48,226 bases of DNA from Clostridium sp. AM58-1XD (GTDB lineage: Bacteria; Bacillota; Clostridia; Lachnospirales; Lachnospiraceae): positions 1 through 48,226 of the forward strand of contig NZ_QSDR01000032.1 in the NCBI RefSeq assembly GCF_003464085.1, in the 5' to 3' direction. The notes under the pieces are model-generated. The model saw only the letters and a program-made list of their open reading frames with translations, was not told where the DNA came from and made no database searches. A program made the position numbers and the translations under genes. The number at the start of each line of letters is the position of its first letter. Position 1 is the stretch's first letter. Positions 24,896 to 33,563 of this stretch are shown in pieces.

Positions 24896-25717
24896 TCAGA
24901 GGTCACATTCCGTAATTCCGAAATTAGATGTTTTCGTGCCGTGCATACCTACCATGCCTGTATAAAGCGGATCATTTCCGTCAAAAACCCCTTTTCCCAT
25001 CAGGCTGTCCGCAACAGGCGCCTGTATTTTATGAGCAAATGCCCGTACTTCTTCCCATGCTTCTGCCGCTACGGCGCCTCCTCCCACAAGGATATAGGGC
25101 CGTTTTGCTTTACGGATCATGTAGAGTGCGTTTTCCAGGTCTTTTTCCGTGATTGTATCCGTCTTTCTCTGAATTTCTTCCGGCTGATGATAGGAATATA
25201 CGCAGGAATTCGATGTTACATCCTTCGTAATATCCACCAGCACAGGGCCGGGACGCCCTGTTTTTGCAATTACAAATGCGCGGCGGATTACCCTCGCCAG
25301 ATTCTGTACGTCTTTTACAATGTAATTGTGCTTCGTAATAGGCATAGTAATTCCGGCAATATCTATCTCCTGAAAGCTGTCTTTTCCAAGAAGGCTTGTA
25401 GCGACATTGCAGGTAATCGCTACCATAGGAACGGAATCCATATATGCTGTCGCAATACCTGTAACCAGGTTCGTGGCACCTGGTCCTGACGTTGCCAGGC
25501 AGACGCCTACCTTTCCCGTAGCCCTGGCATATCCGTCTGCCGCATGAGCAGCTCCCTGTTCATGAGACGGCAGAACATGCCAGATTTCGTCCTGGTGATT
25601 ATAAAGTGCATCGTATATATTTAAAATAGCTCCGCCCGGATAGCCGAATACCGTATCCACGCCCTGCTCCTTCAGACATTCAACTACTATTTCTGCTCCT
25701 GTTAATGTTTTATCCAT
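24896..25717 (-). CDS. ilvB: Acetolactate synthase large subunit, N-terminal part (frameshifted)
   Basis: Acetolactate synthase condenses two pyruvates, or pyruvate and 2-oxobutyrate, in branched-chain amino acid synthesis. The N-terminal TPP-binding domain is clear: TVFGYPGGAILNIYDAL, then PSHEQGAAHAADGYAR containing the catalytic Glu53, GVCLATSGPGATNLVTG, SFQEIDIAGITMPITKHN and GRPGPVLVDITKDV. The frame stops at 24896 after FGITECDL, in the FAD/central domain, because of an apparent one-base deletion. The remainder is at 24036-24890. It is the third gene of leuB-ilvD-ilvB, 12 bases after ilvD. Confidence 0.94.
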   Translation of the reverse strand: MDKTLTGAEIVVECLKEQGVDTVFGYPGGAILNIYDALYNHQDEIWHVLPSHEQGAAHAADGYARATGKVGVCLATSGPGATNLVTGIATAYMDSVPMVAITCNVATSLLGKDSFQEIDIAGITMPITKHNYIVKDVQNLARVIRRAFVIAKTGRPGPVLVDITKDVTSNSCVYSYHQPEEIQRKTDTITEKDLENALYMIRKAKRPYILVGGGAVAAEAWEEVRAFAHKIQAPVADSLMGKGVFDGNDPLYTGMVGMHGTKTSNFGITECDL

Positions 25718-25729
25718 AAATAATCCCCT

Positions 25730-27403
25730 CTATCTTTTCGGAATCTCTAAAACAGCGCCTCTGTTGCCGGAAGTTACCATCGCTGCATATCTGGACAGAT
25801 ATCCTGTCGTCACCTTCGGCTGTCTCGGCTGCCATTTTGCCCTTCTGGCTTCCATCTCCTCATCAGAGATCATTACATTCAGGCTGTTATTGTTAATATC
25901 TATGGAAATTATATCTCCCTCTTCCACCAGTGCAATCGGGCCTCCCACTGCCGCTTCCGGAGAAACGTGTCCGATGGATGCGCCTCTGGAAGCGCCTGAA
26001 AACCTTCCATCCGTAATCAAAGCTACGCTGGAGCCAAGCCCCATGCCAACGATCGCAGAGGTAGGATTTAACATCTCTCTCATGCCGGGACCGCCCTTAG
26101 GACCTTCATACCGGATCACGACGACATCTCCATCCACAATTTTCCCGCCCTTAATCGCTTCAATCGCATCCTCCTCGCAGTCGAAGACTCTTGCCGGTCC
26201 CTCATGCTTAAGCATTTCAGGGGCAACAGCGGATCGCTTTACGACAGCAGTATCCGGCGCCAGATTTCCCTTCAGTACGGCGATACCGCCGGTTTCACTG
26301 TATGGATTTTCTACTGGGCGGATGACTTCCGGATTGAGGTTTACACAGTTTTCAATATTTTCTCCCACCGTCTTTCCCGTTACCGTCATGCAGTCCAGGT
26401 TCAGAAGCCCCTTCTTGCTGATCTCTTTCATAACGGCATAAATTCCGCCGGCTTCGTTCAGATCTTCTATGTAAGTCGGACCTGCCGGTGCCAGGTGGCA
26501 GAGGTTCGGAGTCCTGGAACTGATCTCGTTCGCCAGCTCCATATTCAGTTCCACTCCTGCCTCATGAGCCACCGCCGGAAGGTGGAGCATGCTGTTGGTA
26601 CTGCATCCCAGAGCCATATCCATCGTCATGGCATTGAGAAATGCTTCTTTCGTCATAATATCGCGGGGACGGATGTTCTTCTTATACATCTCCATAACCG
26701 CCATACCGGCATGCTTTGCCAGCTTAATTCTCTCAGAGTAAACGGCTGGAATCGTGCCGTTCCCCTTTAATCCCATGCCCAGCACTTCCGTCAGACAGTT
26801 CATGCTGTTGGCTGTATACATACCGGAACAGGAGCCGCATGTCGGACATACCTTCGCCTCAAATTCTCTCACATCGTCTTCTGTCATAAGGCCTGCCTCA
26901 TAGGAGCCGACCGCTTCAAACATGCTGGAAAGGCTTCTCTTCTGTCCTTTTACCCGGCCTGCAAGCATTGGACCGCCGCTGACAAATACGGTGGGCACGT
27001 TGATTCTGGCGGCTGCCATCAGAAGACCAGGAACATTCTTATCACAGTTTGGAACCATCACCAGGGCATCAAACTGATGAGCAGTAGCCATGCACTCCGT
27101 CGAATCGGCAATCAGATCTCTCGTTACAAGAGAATACTTCATTCCCACATGTCCCATGGCGATACCGTCACATACGGCGATCGCCGGAAATACGACCGGC
27201 GTTCCTCCTGCCATTGCGACTCCAAGTTTAACGGCTTCTACGATCTTATCTAGGTTCATATGGCCCGGCACGATCTCATTATAGGAACTTACGATGCCGA
27301 CCATAGGCTTCTTCATCTCTTCCTCTGTCATTCCCAGTGCATTAAACAGGGAACGGTGAGGCGCCTGCTGCATTCCGACTCTTACTGCATCACTTTTCAT
27401 CAT
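25730..27403 (-). CDS. ilvD: Dihydroxy-acid dehydratase
   Basis: IlvD dehydrates 2,3-dihydroxy-isovalerate and its methylvalerate homologue to the 2-oxo acids, using an Fe-S cluster. The 557-residue length fits. Cluster and Mg ligands are seen in [31 protein letters not shown] and [15 protein letters not shown]; the C-terminal domain has [15 protein letters not shown] and [23 protein letters not shown]. The start overlaps the end of leuB by 14 bases (start 27403, leuB stop 27390), so translation is probably coupled. ilvB follows 12 bases later. ilvC is not in the window. Confidence 0.96.
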   Translation of the reverse strand: MMKSDAVRVGMQQAPHRSLFNALGMTEEEMKKPMVGIVSSYNEIVPGHMNLDKIVEAVKLGVAMAGGTPVVFPAIAVCDGIAMGHVGMKYSLVTRDLIADSTECMATAHQFDALVMVPNCDKNVPGLLMAAARINVPTVFVSGGPMLAGRVKGQKRSLSSMFEAVGSYEAGLMTEDDVREFEAKVCPTCGSCSGMYTANSMNCLTEVLGMGLKGNGTIPAVYSERIKLAKHAGMAVMEMYKKNIRPRDIMTKEAFLNAMTMDMALGCSTNSMLHLPAVAHEAGVELNMELANEISSRTPNLCHLAPAGPTYIEDLNEAGGIYAVMKEISKKGLLNLDCMTVTGKTVGENIENCVNLNPEVIRPVENPYSETGGIAVLKGNLAPDTAVVKRSAVAPEMLKHEGPARVFDCEEDAIEAIKGGKIVDGDVVVIRYEGPKGGPGMREMLNPTSAIVGMGLGSSVALITDGRFSGASRGASIGHVSPEAAVGGPIALVEEGDIISIDINNNSLNVMISDEEMEARRAKWQPRQPKVTTGYLSRYAAMVTSGNRGAVLEIPKR

Positions 27404-28505
27404 CTATCTCCTCCTGACTTTTTTCCAGCTCTCTGCATATACAGTCTCCCATCTCTGCAGTGCCTGCTTTTTTACATCCTTCCGACATGATGTCAGCTGT
27501 GCGGATTCCGTCTGAAAGGACACGTTCCACCGCTTTTTCCACGGCATCGGCTTCTCTGTCCAGATCAAAGGAATAACGCAGCATCATGGCTGCTGATAAT
27601 ATGGTTGCGATCGGATTGGCAATATCCTTACCTGCGATATCAGGCGCCGAACCGTGGCTTGGCTCATACAAACCGAATTTCCCCTCATTCAGGCTGGCAC
27701 TCGGCAGCATTCCGATCGAACCTGTTATCATACTGGCTTCATCGGAGAGGATGTCTCCGAACATATTCTCGGTTAGAATCACGTCAAACTGTCCTGGATT
27801 CATGACCAGCTGCATCGCACAGTTGTCAACCAGCATATGGGTCAGCGTAACCTCCGGATAATCTTTCGCCACGTCTTCTACTACTTTTCTCCACAATCTG
27901 GAAGAATCGAGAACATTGGCCTTATCCACACTGATCACATGCTTCCTGCGTTTCATTGCAATTTCAAATCCCTTGACTGCAATTCTGCGGATTTCTTTCT
28001 CGTTATATGTAAGAGTGTCCACTGCCGTTTCCACTCCATCGATCTCTTTTGTATACCTTTCTCCGAAATACAGGCCTCCGGTCAGTTCACGCATGATGAC
28101 CATATCGAAACCGCTGCCAATAATCTCTTCTTTTAACGGGCAGGCCGCCGCCAGCTCTTTATAAAGGCATGCCGGCCGGATATTGGCAAATAAACCCAAT
28201 CCCTTTCGGATCGCCAGCAGTCCCGCTTCCGGTCTCAGGTTCGGCGCTACGTCGTACCATCTGGAATTGCCGACGTTTCCGCCGACCGCCCCCAGAAGGA
28301 CGGAATCGCTCTCTTTTGCCGTATTGAGGGATTCATCCGTGAGAGGAACGCCATGGACGTCGATCGAAGCGCCTCCCATCAGTATCTCTTTATAATGAAA
28401 TTTATGTCCATACAGTTCTCCGACTTTATCCAGGACCTTCCTCGCTTCCCTAACGATCTCCGGGCCGATTCCATCTCCAGGAATCACGGTAATCTGATAT
28501 TCCAT
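27390..28505 (-). CDS. leuB: 3-isopropylmalate dehydrogenase
   Basis: LeuB oxidatively decarboxylates 3-isopropylmalate in leucine synthesis, using NAD and Mg. The 371 residues show [39 protein letters not shown] (substrate-binding Arg/Tyr), [40 protein letters not shown] and the NAD-binding [17 protein letters not shown]. It is the first gene of the minus-strand leuB-ilvD-ilvB operon, behind GGGGAGAACGTAT and a good promoter 85 bases upstream. leuA and leuCD are not present in the window. Confidence 0.96.
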   Translation of the reverse strand: MEYQITVIPGDGIGPEIVREARKVLDKVGELYGHKFHYKEILMGGASIDVHGVPLTDESLNTAKESDSVLLGAVGGNVGNSRWYDVAPNLRPEAGLLAIRKGLGLFANIRPACLYKELAAACPLKEEIIGSGFDMVIMRELTGGLYFGERYTKEIDGVETAVDTLTYNEKEIRRIAVKGFEIAMKRRKHVISVDKANVLDSSRLWRKVVEDVAKDYPEVTLTHMLVDNCAMQLVMNPGQFDVILTENMFGDILSDEASMITGSIGMLPSASLNEGKFGLYEPSHGSAPDIAGKDIANPIATILSAAMMLRYSFDLDREADAVEKAVERVLSDGIRTADIMSEGCKKAGTAEMGDCICRELEKSQEEIDDEK

Positions 28506-28589
28506 ATACGTTCTCCCCTTTCATTTCTTAAAGAGCGCCCCGCTGTTCTGCAGCAAATATAAGGCCAGCTCAAAATGGTATTTCTATTC

Positions 28590-28618
28590 ATAATATCCTA
28601 TTTATCTTTTTTTTTCAA
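28590..28618 (-). promoter_or_regulatory. Promoter of leuB-ilvD-ilvB
   Basis: On the minus strand, TTGAAA (28613-28618) and TATTAT (28590-28595) have exact 17-base spacing. The spacer is A-rich. The predicted leader is about 78 bases, too short for a T-box, and no attenuator hairpin is obvious in it. Confidence 0.72.
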
Positions 28619-28694
28619 CAATCCCTTTTATTTTTTCCGAAAAACGGGTATACCATCTAGGAATTGTTGATATAAACCGCAGTTATATAACTGC

Positions 28695-28723
28695 TTGTCA
28701 AAAATGCTCTTCAGTTGTAAACT
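28695..28723 (+). promoter_or_regulatory. Promoter of brnQ
   Basis: TTGTCA (28695-28700) and TAAACT (28718-28723) are 17 bases apart, about 73 bases upstream of the brnQ ATG. It is back to back with the leuB promoter, so synthesis and uptake genes for the same amino acids diverge from one 290-base region. Confidence 0.65.
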
Positions 28724-28733
28724 AAATATACTC

Positions 28734-28766
28734 ATAATTGTCCAGGACGCCATCCCGAACAATTAT
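28734..28766 (+). promoter_or_regulatory. Inverted repeat at the 5' end of the brnQ transcript
   Basis: ATAATTGT (28734-28741) and ACAATTAT (28759-28766) are perfectly complementary, with a 17-base loop. The repeat starts right at the predicted brnQ transcription start. It could be an operator for a dimeric repressor or a 5' stabilising hairpin. Confidence 0.45.
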
Positions 28767-28795
28767 ATACATCTTATCAGAAAGGACGTGCAGAC

Positions 28796-29986
28796 ATGCG
28801 TCATGACACTCATAAGCTAACACGATTTCATATGATACTGATCGGCTTTACTCTGTTTTCCATGTTTTTCGGAGCCGGCAACCTGATTTTTCCTCCGTTT
28901 CTCGGAATGGAGGCCGGAAGCAATATGCCGGCTGCCATGGCAGGCTTTCTGGTCAGCGCCGTCTGTTTTCCCATTCTCGGAGTCGCTGCCGTAGCCAAAT
29001 CTGACGGACTCCCGAATCTTGCAAGCCGAGTACACCCACGCTTCGCATTTTTCTTTACCCTGCTTATTTACCTGTGCATAGGCCCATGCCTTGCCATACC
29101 CAGAACAGCAAGTACGTCCTTTGAAATGGCTGTGCTCCCATTTATCCCCTCGGGCGGAAGCAATGTTCTGTTTCAGGCTGTATACTCCCTGTTTTTCTTC
29201 ATGCTGGCATCCTTCCTGGCTCTGAAACCGGACAAGCTGAAGGACCGATTGGGCAAGCTTATGACGCCTCTCCTGCTGCTTCTGATCGCCGTTATTTTTA
29301 TTGGCTGTATCCTAAGACTTCATACGGACTTTGCCATTCCATCGGATAAATATGCCGCTTCCCCCCTCATGACGGGATTTATCGACGGCTATCAGACGAT
29401 GGATACCATGGCTGCATTGAACTTCGGTATCGTAATTGCCGTTAACATCCAGTCTCTGGGCATAACCGAAAAAAATGAGATCGCGCGGGAGACGATTAAA
29501 GCCGGACTGATCGCAGGGCTTATGCTGGTTCTCGTTTACGCCGGAACCGCTTATATCGGTGCTTTGACCGGCAGTATGTTCTCGGAAGCTGAAAACGGAG
29601 CCCAGACGCTTACGCTCGTAGTTCGTTATCTGTTTGGAAATACGGGAATTATCATTTTGGGCCTTATATTCTTTATCGCCTGCCTGAACGTATGTGTCGG
29701 CCTCCTCTGCTGCTGCAGCGAATATTTCAGCACCGTATTCCCAAGGCTCGGCTATCAATCATGGCTGGCTGTATTTGCCGTCGTCAGTCTCATCATATCG
29801 AATGCCGGACTAAATACGATTCTGGCCTTTTCCGTACCGCTGCTGAGCATGATTTACCCTGTGGCAATCGCCCTTATCATTCTGTCCTTCCTCCCCGGGA
29901 AACTGGGGCGGTCCGCGCTCCTATACCGTGTTGTCATAACCGTAACAGCCGTTTACAGCATCGCTTCTACAGCTGGCCTGGTGTAA
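28796..29986 (+). CDS. brnQ: Branched-chain amino acid transporter, BrnQ (LIVCS) family
   Basis: The 396 residues form about 12 membrane helices. The family signature is at the N-terminus: MILIGFTLFSMFFGAGNLIFPPFLG, followed by GFLVSAVCFPILGV. These are sodium- or proton-coupled carriers for leucine, isoleucine and valine. The middle holds SLGITEKNEIARETIKAGLIAG and the end IYPVAIALIILSFLP. The gene is divergent from leuB-ilvD-ilvB, which makes branched-chain amino acid uptake the likely role. It is slightly shorter than the usual 430-440 residues because the C-terminal loops are short. A strong terminator overlaps its last codons. Confidence 0.93.
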   Translation: MRHDTHKLTRFHMILIGFTLFSMFFGAGNLIFPPFLGMEAGSNMPAAMAGFLVSAVCFPILGVAAVAKSDGLPNLASRVHPRFAFFFTLLIYLCIGPCLAIPRTASTSFEMAVLPFIPSGGSNVLFQAVYSLFFFMLASFLALKPDKLKDRLGKLMTPLLLLLIAVIFIGCILRLHTDFAIPSDKYAASPLMTGFIDGYQTMDTMAALNFGIVIAVNIQSLGITEKNEIARETIKAGLIAGLMLVLVYAGTAYIGALTGSMFSEAENGAQTLTLVVRYLFGNTGIIILGLIFFIACLNVCVGLLCCCSEYFSTVFPRLGYQSWLAVFAVVSLIISNAGLNTILAFSVPLLSMIYPVAIALIILSFLPGKLGRSALLYRVVITVTAVYSIASTAGLV

Positions 29987-30025
29987 AATATCCAAACTGG
30001 CATTTTACACTAGGCCAGTTTTTTT
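29973..30025 (+). terminator. Rho-independent terminator of brnQ
   Basis: A 17-bp stem pairs 29973-29989 with 30002-30018 (only one G-U pair), with a 12-base loop, followed by seven T (30019-30025). The left arm begins inside the brnQ coding end; the stop codon at 29984-29986 is in the stem. Confidence 0.9.
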
Positions 30026-30050
30026 GTATGATACCTTCAACATAATTCAA

Positions 30051-30074
30051 ATACCCGCATCAGGATGCAGGTAT
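30051..30074 (+). promoter_or_regulatory. Palindrome upstream of the ECF S-component gene
   Basis: ATACCCGCAT (30051-30060) pairs with ATGCAGGTAT (30065-30074) except for one central mismatch, with a CAGG loop. A TATAAAAT sequence that could be a -10 overlaps its right end. It may be an operator for vitamin-responsive control of the downstream transporter and kinase. No known riboswitch motif is present in this leader. Confidence 0.4.
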
Positions 30075-30112
30075 AAAATATTAAGGCAGCGTGAATAAAA
30101 GGAGGGACTCAT

Positions 30113-30625
30113 ATGTCTGATAAGTCAACGAAACGCCTGTGTCTGGCCGCTATGGCCGCTGCACTTGTATGTATATCAACCCTGTTTTTTAAGGTTCCGA
30201 TTCCTCTCGGATATGCCCATCTTGGAAATGGCTTCATTCTCTTCGGCTGCAGCCTGCTAGGCGGCCCCTATGGAATCTTTATCGGTGGCTTTGGCTCCGC
30301 TATGGCGGATCTTCTCGGCGGCTACAGCGAATGGATCATTCCTACCTTAATTATAAAAGGAACGATGGGATATGCAATTGGAAAAATTGCCAATCCAACA
30401 GGCGAAGTATTCCATCTGTTTACGATCCGGACCTTTATCGCCTCTGCCGTGGGGATCGCGGTGATGGTCGTTGGTTATTTCCTTGGAGGGATGCTTCTTT
30501 CCGGAAGCCTTGCTGCCGGTATTGCCCAACTTCCCGGCCTTGTCTCAGAAGGTATCGTCGGAATCATTTTGTTCTATATCATGGGAGCTGCTTTTAACCG
30601 GGTCCATATCTATCACTATATCTAA
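30113..30625 (+). CDS. ECF transporter S component, probable vitamin B6 (PdxU-like)
   Basis: The 170 residues form about five or six membrane helices, with the S-component pattern near the N-terminus: LCLAAMAAALVCISTLFFKVPIP, then HLGNGFILFGCSLLGGPYGIFIGGFGSAMADLLGG and PTLIIKGTMGYAIG. S components bind a vitamin and dock onto a shared EcfAA'T energy module encoded elsewhere. The next gene is a pyridoxamine kinase, and B6-type S components (PdxU) are known to pair with such kinases, so a B6 vitamer is the likely substrate; this is inference from context. GGAGGGA lies seven bases before the ATG. The kinase gene follows after a palindromic repeat element. Confidence 0.85.
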   Translation: MSDKSTKRLCLAAMAAALVCISTLFFKVPIPLGYAHLGNGFILFGCSLLGGPYGIFIGGFGSAMADLLGGYSEWIIPTLIIKGTMGYAIGKIANPTGEVFHLFTIRTFIASAVGIAVMVVGYFLGGMLLSGSLAAGIAQLPGLVSEGIVGIILFYIMGAAFNRVHIYHYI

Positions 30626-30638
30626 TTGATTATCGAAA

Positions 30639-30753
30639 GGATGCTGCAAAAAACGAAAAATCATTGCCGTGAATACCAGATTTCGTGACGTGGCCGCCGC
30701 CTGGAACGAAATCTGGTATCCACGGCACGTCTGATTATCCTTTTGCAGCACCC
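30639..30753. repeat. Intergenic palindromic repeat, copy B
   Basis: The outer arms GGATGCTGCAAAA and TTTTGCAGCACCC (30741-30753) enclose a second, almost perfect 22-bp inverted repeat (30665-30686 with 30706-30727, core ATACCAGATTTCGT / ACGAAATCTGGTAT). It lies between the ECF S component and pyridoxamine kinase genes. It is the same family as copies A, C and D; its central hairpin is the best preserved. Confidence 0.8.
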
Positions 30754-30786
30754 TCACCATATATATTTCAGGAAGGGTTTTAAACT

Positions 30787-31626
30787 ATGGCATATGCAGA
30801 CCATAATCATCAGAAAAAAATTGCAGTCATCAATGACTTTTCCGGGTTCGGCCGCTGCTCTCTTGCGGTCGAACTCCCTGTTATTTCTCAGCTGAAGGTT
30901 CAGTGCTGCCCTGTACCGACCTCAATATTTTCCAATCATACAGGCTTTCCCCACTATTTCTTCGATGACTACACAGACAAAATGGAAGCTTATATCTCAC
31001 ACTGGAAGCAGCTGAACCTGCATTTTTCCGGAATTTTAACCGGTTTTCTCGGTTCCGTTCATCAGATGGATATCGTACGTCGGTTCATACAGGATTTTCA
31101 GGATGAACATACGCTTATTATCATTGATCCGGTCATGGGCGACAACGGGAAACCTTACAGCACATACACACCGGACATGTGCGAAGCCATGAAGGGGCTT
31201 ATATCTTTTGCAGATGTTCTCATTCCAAACATGACAGAAGCCTGTATTTTAACCGATACCCCTTATAAAGCAGAAGGTTGGAAAAGCAGGGAACTATTTG
31301 AAATGGCCGATAAGCTCAGCCGCTCAGGTGCAGAAAAAATCGTCATCTCCGGCGTAGTCATAGGACAGTATATCGGAAATGTCGTCTATGAACGTGGAAA
31401 AGAGCCATGTATCCTGCGTACAAAACGCGTTGGTCACACCCGTTCCGGAACCGGTGATATCTTTTCAGCAATTATAGCTGCTGACTGTGTAAACGGGGCC
31501 GAATTAAAAGCCGCCGTATCGAAAGCCGCTCATTTTATCCAAAAATGCATTGCTGCAACCGAAAAACTTGACATCCCCATGACGGATGGGGTATGTTTTG
31601 AAGAAGTTCTTCACGAACTTCATTAA
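30787..31626 (+). CDS. Pyridoxamine/pyridoxal kinase
   Basis: This ribokinase-fold vitamin B6 kinase of 279 residues phosphorylates pyridoxal, pyridoxine or pyridoxamine. Seen are IAVINDFSGFGRCSLAVELP (N-terminal substrate region), SIFSNHTGFP, IIDPVMGDNGKPYSTY (Asp and Mg region), LIPNMTEACILTD and the anion-hole and base motif HTRSGTGDIFSAIIAA. The PdxY/PdxK branch with this GTGD is clear. Its partner is the ECF S component upstream, forming an uptake-plus-trapping pair. The radical SAM gene follows 23 bases later. The PdxY and PdxK names are used variably for this group, so no symbol is given. Confidence 0.92.
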   Translation: MAYADHNHQKKIAVINDFSGFGRCSLAVELPVISQLKVQCCPVPTSIFSNHTGFPHYFFDDYTDKMEAYISHWKQLNLHFSGILTGFLGSVHQMDIVRRFIQDFQDEHTLIIIDPVMGDNGKPYSTYTPDMCEAMKGLISFADVLIPNMTEACILTDTPYKAEGWKSRELFEMADKLSRSGAEKIVISGVVIGQYIGNVVYERGKEPCILRTKRVGHTRSGTGDIFSAIIAADCVNGAELKAAVSKAAHFIQKCIAATEKLDIPMTDGVCFEEVLHELH

Positions 31627-31649
31627 CGCGAAGAAAGGAAAAATCTGCT

Positions 31650-32252
31650 ATGACAATACTGTATGAGGTACATGAAAATCTCTATGTTAATATGACGAAC
31701 CGCTGCCCCTGCTCCTGCACATTCTGTTTGAGACAGACAAGAGATGAAATGGAACATTCCGGCAGTTTGTGGCTGGAAAGAGAGCCGTCTGTTGAAGAGG
31801 TCCGGAAAGAATTTGAAAAGTTTGATATGAGCCGTTACAGGGAGGTCGTCTTCTGCGGCTTCGGTGAGCCGACGGAACGGATCGATGATCTTCTGGAAAT
31901 TGCCGCTTTTGTAAAAGAAACATACCATATAAAAACCAGGATCAATACGAACGGCCTGGGAAGCCTGGTAAATGGACGTGATATCGCTCCTGATCTAAAA
32001 GACAAAATAGATACCGTCAGCATAAGCCTGAATACGCCAAATGCGGACCGCTATCTGGAACTTACTCGGAGCCGATTCGGAGCAGAAAGCTTTCAGGCCA
32101 TGCTTGATTTCGCAAAAGAAGCGAGGAAATATGTTCCTCATGTAGTTTTAACAACGGTTTCCACTACGCTTACGAAAGCGGAGGAAGAGGCCTGTCAAAA
32201 AATCTGCGACGATCTTGGAGTAACATACCGTATCCGTCCCTGGGAGGACTAA
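31650..32252 (+). CDS. TatD-associated radical SAM protein
   Basis: The 200-residue radical SAM protein binds a 4Fe-4S cluster through C19, C23 and C26 (the CxxxCxxC motif within NRCPCSCTFC). Further family marks are VVFCGFGEPTERIDDLL (GGE-like SAM-binding strand), RINTNGLGSLVNGRD and VSISLNTPNADRY. The pattern matches the short TatD-associated radical SAM group, normally encoded beside or fused to a TatD nuclease. Here no tatD gene is adjacent; the neighbour upstream is pyridoxamine kinase. The reaction is unknown. Its stop codon overlaps the end of the convergent acyltransferase gene by four bases. Confidence 0.85.
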   Translation: MTILYEVHENLYVNMTNRCPCSCTFCLRQTRDEMEHSGSLWLEREPSVEEVRKEFEKFDMSRYREVVFCGFGEPTERIDDLLEIAAFVKETYHIKTRINTNGLGSLVNGRDIAPDLKDKIDTVSISLNTPNADRYLELTRSRFGAESFQAMLDFAKEARKYVPHVVLTTVSTTLTKAEEEACQKICDDLGVTYRIRPWED

Positions 32253-33280
32253 GCCGTTCTCCCTCCGGTAAGAAGGGTCCAGACAGGCGGTGAAATTTTT
32301 TTTATTGCAGCGGACAGCAAGCTGCTGATAACAATACATATAATTGGCATCAAAAGATACAGGGTCAGCGGAACTTCGATCACATGAGGGAGAACTGCTG
32401 CCCCTGTTTTATTAATCAGGCGTACAAAGGCAAAGTGAACGGCATACAGGAAAAAATTGTTTTTCATCCATCCCCTGGCCTTGAGGAGCTTCTTTTCACT
32501 TACCATCAGCCACAGAGAGAGTGGAATCAGCAGGCGGAACATCACTACAAACACAACCCGTACTCCACCTGCAGACAACATCAGGCTGGTGACTCCTGCA
32601 GCTGCCATCACGGCGCCGACCGCCATTCTCCGGCCGCTCCATTCTCCTTCCGCCGCCCGTTTTCCATGAACGGCAAAGTACGCTGCGATTCCGTAATACA
32701 AAAGGGCGTCCAGATTCAGATACATCAGACGATAGCCGCAGTTTATAGCCAGCAGCACTGCTATACCGGCAGCCGCAGCCGTGTACCTGTTTCTGATCAC
32801 CAGATAAATGAACGGCGCCAGGAGGATTAAAAGGATCAGCTGATACAGATACCAGAATACATAATTATACGTGTAATTGAGAATTGCATCGCCGGCAGCC
32901 ATCAGATTAAATGGAACGATTCCCTTCCCCACTACGTCTTTCAGCCCAGTGATCCTGCTTGCAATCACATAGCCCATATAATAAAGAAAATTCCATACAA
33001 TAAAAGGAACCAGCACAGTCCTGATTCTGGAATACCACTTTATTTTTAATTTGTCCCAGGAAAAATTGCGGTAAAAAAGATAGGATGAAATCATAAAAAA
33101 GCCCGGCACCGCCACCTGCGCAACGACATTGCCGATGAAATTTTCAAACGCATACAAAAGATAGGCCTCGTCTGTCCAGCCAAGATAAATCTCCGCATTA
33201 GCTGAATGCACCCAGACAACGAGAACGCTGAAGAGAAATGTAAACCAGTATATTTTATTGCGGAACCGGCCTTCTTCCAT
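32249..33280 (-). CDS. Membrane acyltransferase (acyltransferase 3 family)
   Basis: The 343 residues form about ten membrane helices in the acyltransferase-3 pattern: FTFLFSVLVVWVHSANA with the catalytic His after the first helix, then VPGFFMISSYLFYRN and RIRTVLVPFIVWNFLYY (the conserved R/PF-xWN loop). These enzymes O-acetylate or otherwise acylate extracytoplasmic glycans, peptidoglycan or lipids, using acyl-CoA. Target and donor are unknown. It is transcribed against the radical SAM gene, overlapping by four bases at the 3' ends. A hairpin-rich sequence occupies the region upstream of its start. Confidence 0.85.
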   Translation of the reverse strand: MEEGRFRNKIYWFTFLFSVLVVWVHSANAEIYLGWTDEAYLLYAFENFIGNVVAQVAVPGFFMISSYLFYRNFSWDKLKIKWYSRIRTVLVPFIVWNFLYYMGYVIASRITGLKDVVGKGIVPFNLMAAGDAILNYTYNYVFWYLYQLILLILLAPFIYLVIRNRYTAAAAGIAVLLAINCGYRLMYLNLDALLYYGIAAYFAVHGKRAAEGEWSGRRMAVGAVMAAAGVTSLMLSAGGVRVVFVVMFRLLIPLSLWLMVSEKKLLKARGWMKNNFFLYAVHFAFVRLINKTGAAVLPHVIEVPLTLYLLMPIICIVISSLLSAAIKKISPPVWTLLTGGRTA

Positions 33281-33341
33281 AAGCAGTCACCTCAATTGTC
33301 TGATTTGTTCAAGTACGTTTCCGAAATACTATATATGCCCG

Positions 33342-33463
33342 CTATACGCTCATTATGATATCCGCTTCCCGGATATCAGCATTCGCTGTTTTTATGCGCT
33401 CTGCTTTCTGCGGTGTACGCAGAAACAGAATGCGCCAGTATAATGAGCTATATGCTCATTATA
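33342..33463. repeat. Hairpin cluster with terminal inverted repeats, MITE-like
   Basis: Three hairpins lie in a row: GATATCCG/CGGATATC (33357-33364 with 33370-33377), an extended TTTCTGCG/CGCAGAAA stem (33405-33412 with 33418-33425), and a perfect TATAATGAGC/GCTCATTATA stem (33439-33448 with 33454-33463). GCTCATTAT also occurs at the left end (33348-33356), inverted relative to the left arm of the third hairpin, so the block has terminal inverted repeats of about 10 bases. It fills part of the 479-base gap between the acyltransferase and subtilase genes. No coding potential is seen. Confidence 0.5.
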
Positions 33464-33563
33464 CCATATTCCCATATTACTCACAACTCTGTAATGTAAG
33501 CACCTGATAAAGAAATCGTAAATATTTTTCACACAATTTTCAATTCATTTTCCACTTTTTGTG

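Noticed and set aside
24890..24910. Programmed frameshift in ilvB
   Set aside because: No slippery heptamer or downstream pseudoknot is evident, programmed shifting is not known for acetolactate synthase, and similar one-base losses occur in five other genes.
28506..28595. T-box or leader-peptide attenuator before leuB
   Set aside because: The predicted leader is only about 78 bases, and no T-box consensus, regulatory-codon run or terminator hairpin is seen.
33281..33345. Acyltransferase promoter in the gap before its start
   Set aside because: No -35/-10 pair with acceptable spacing stands out on the minus strand.
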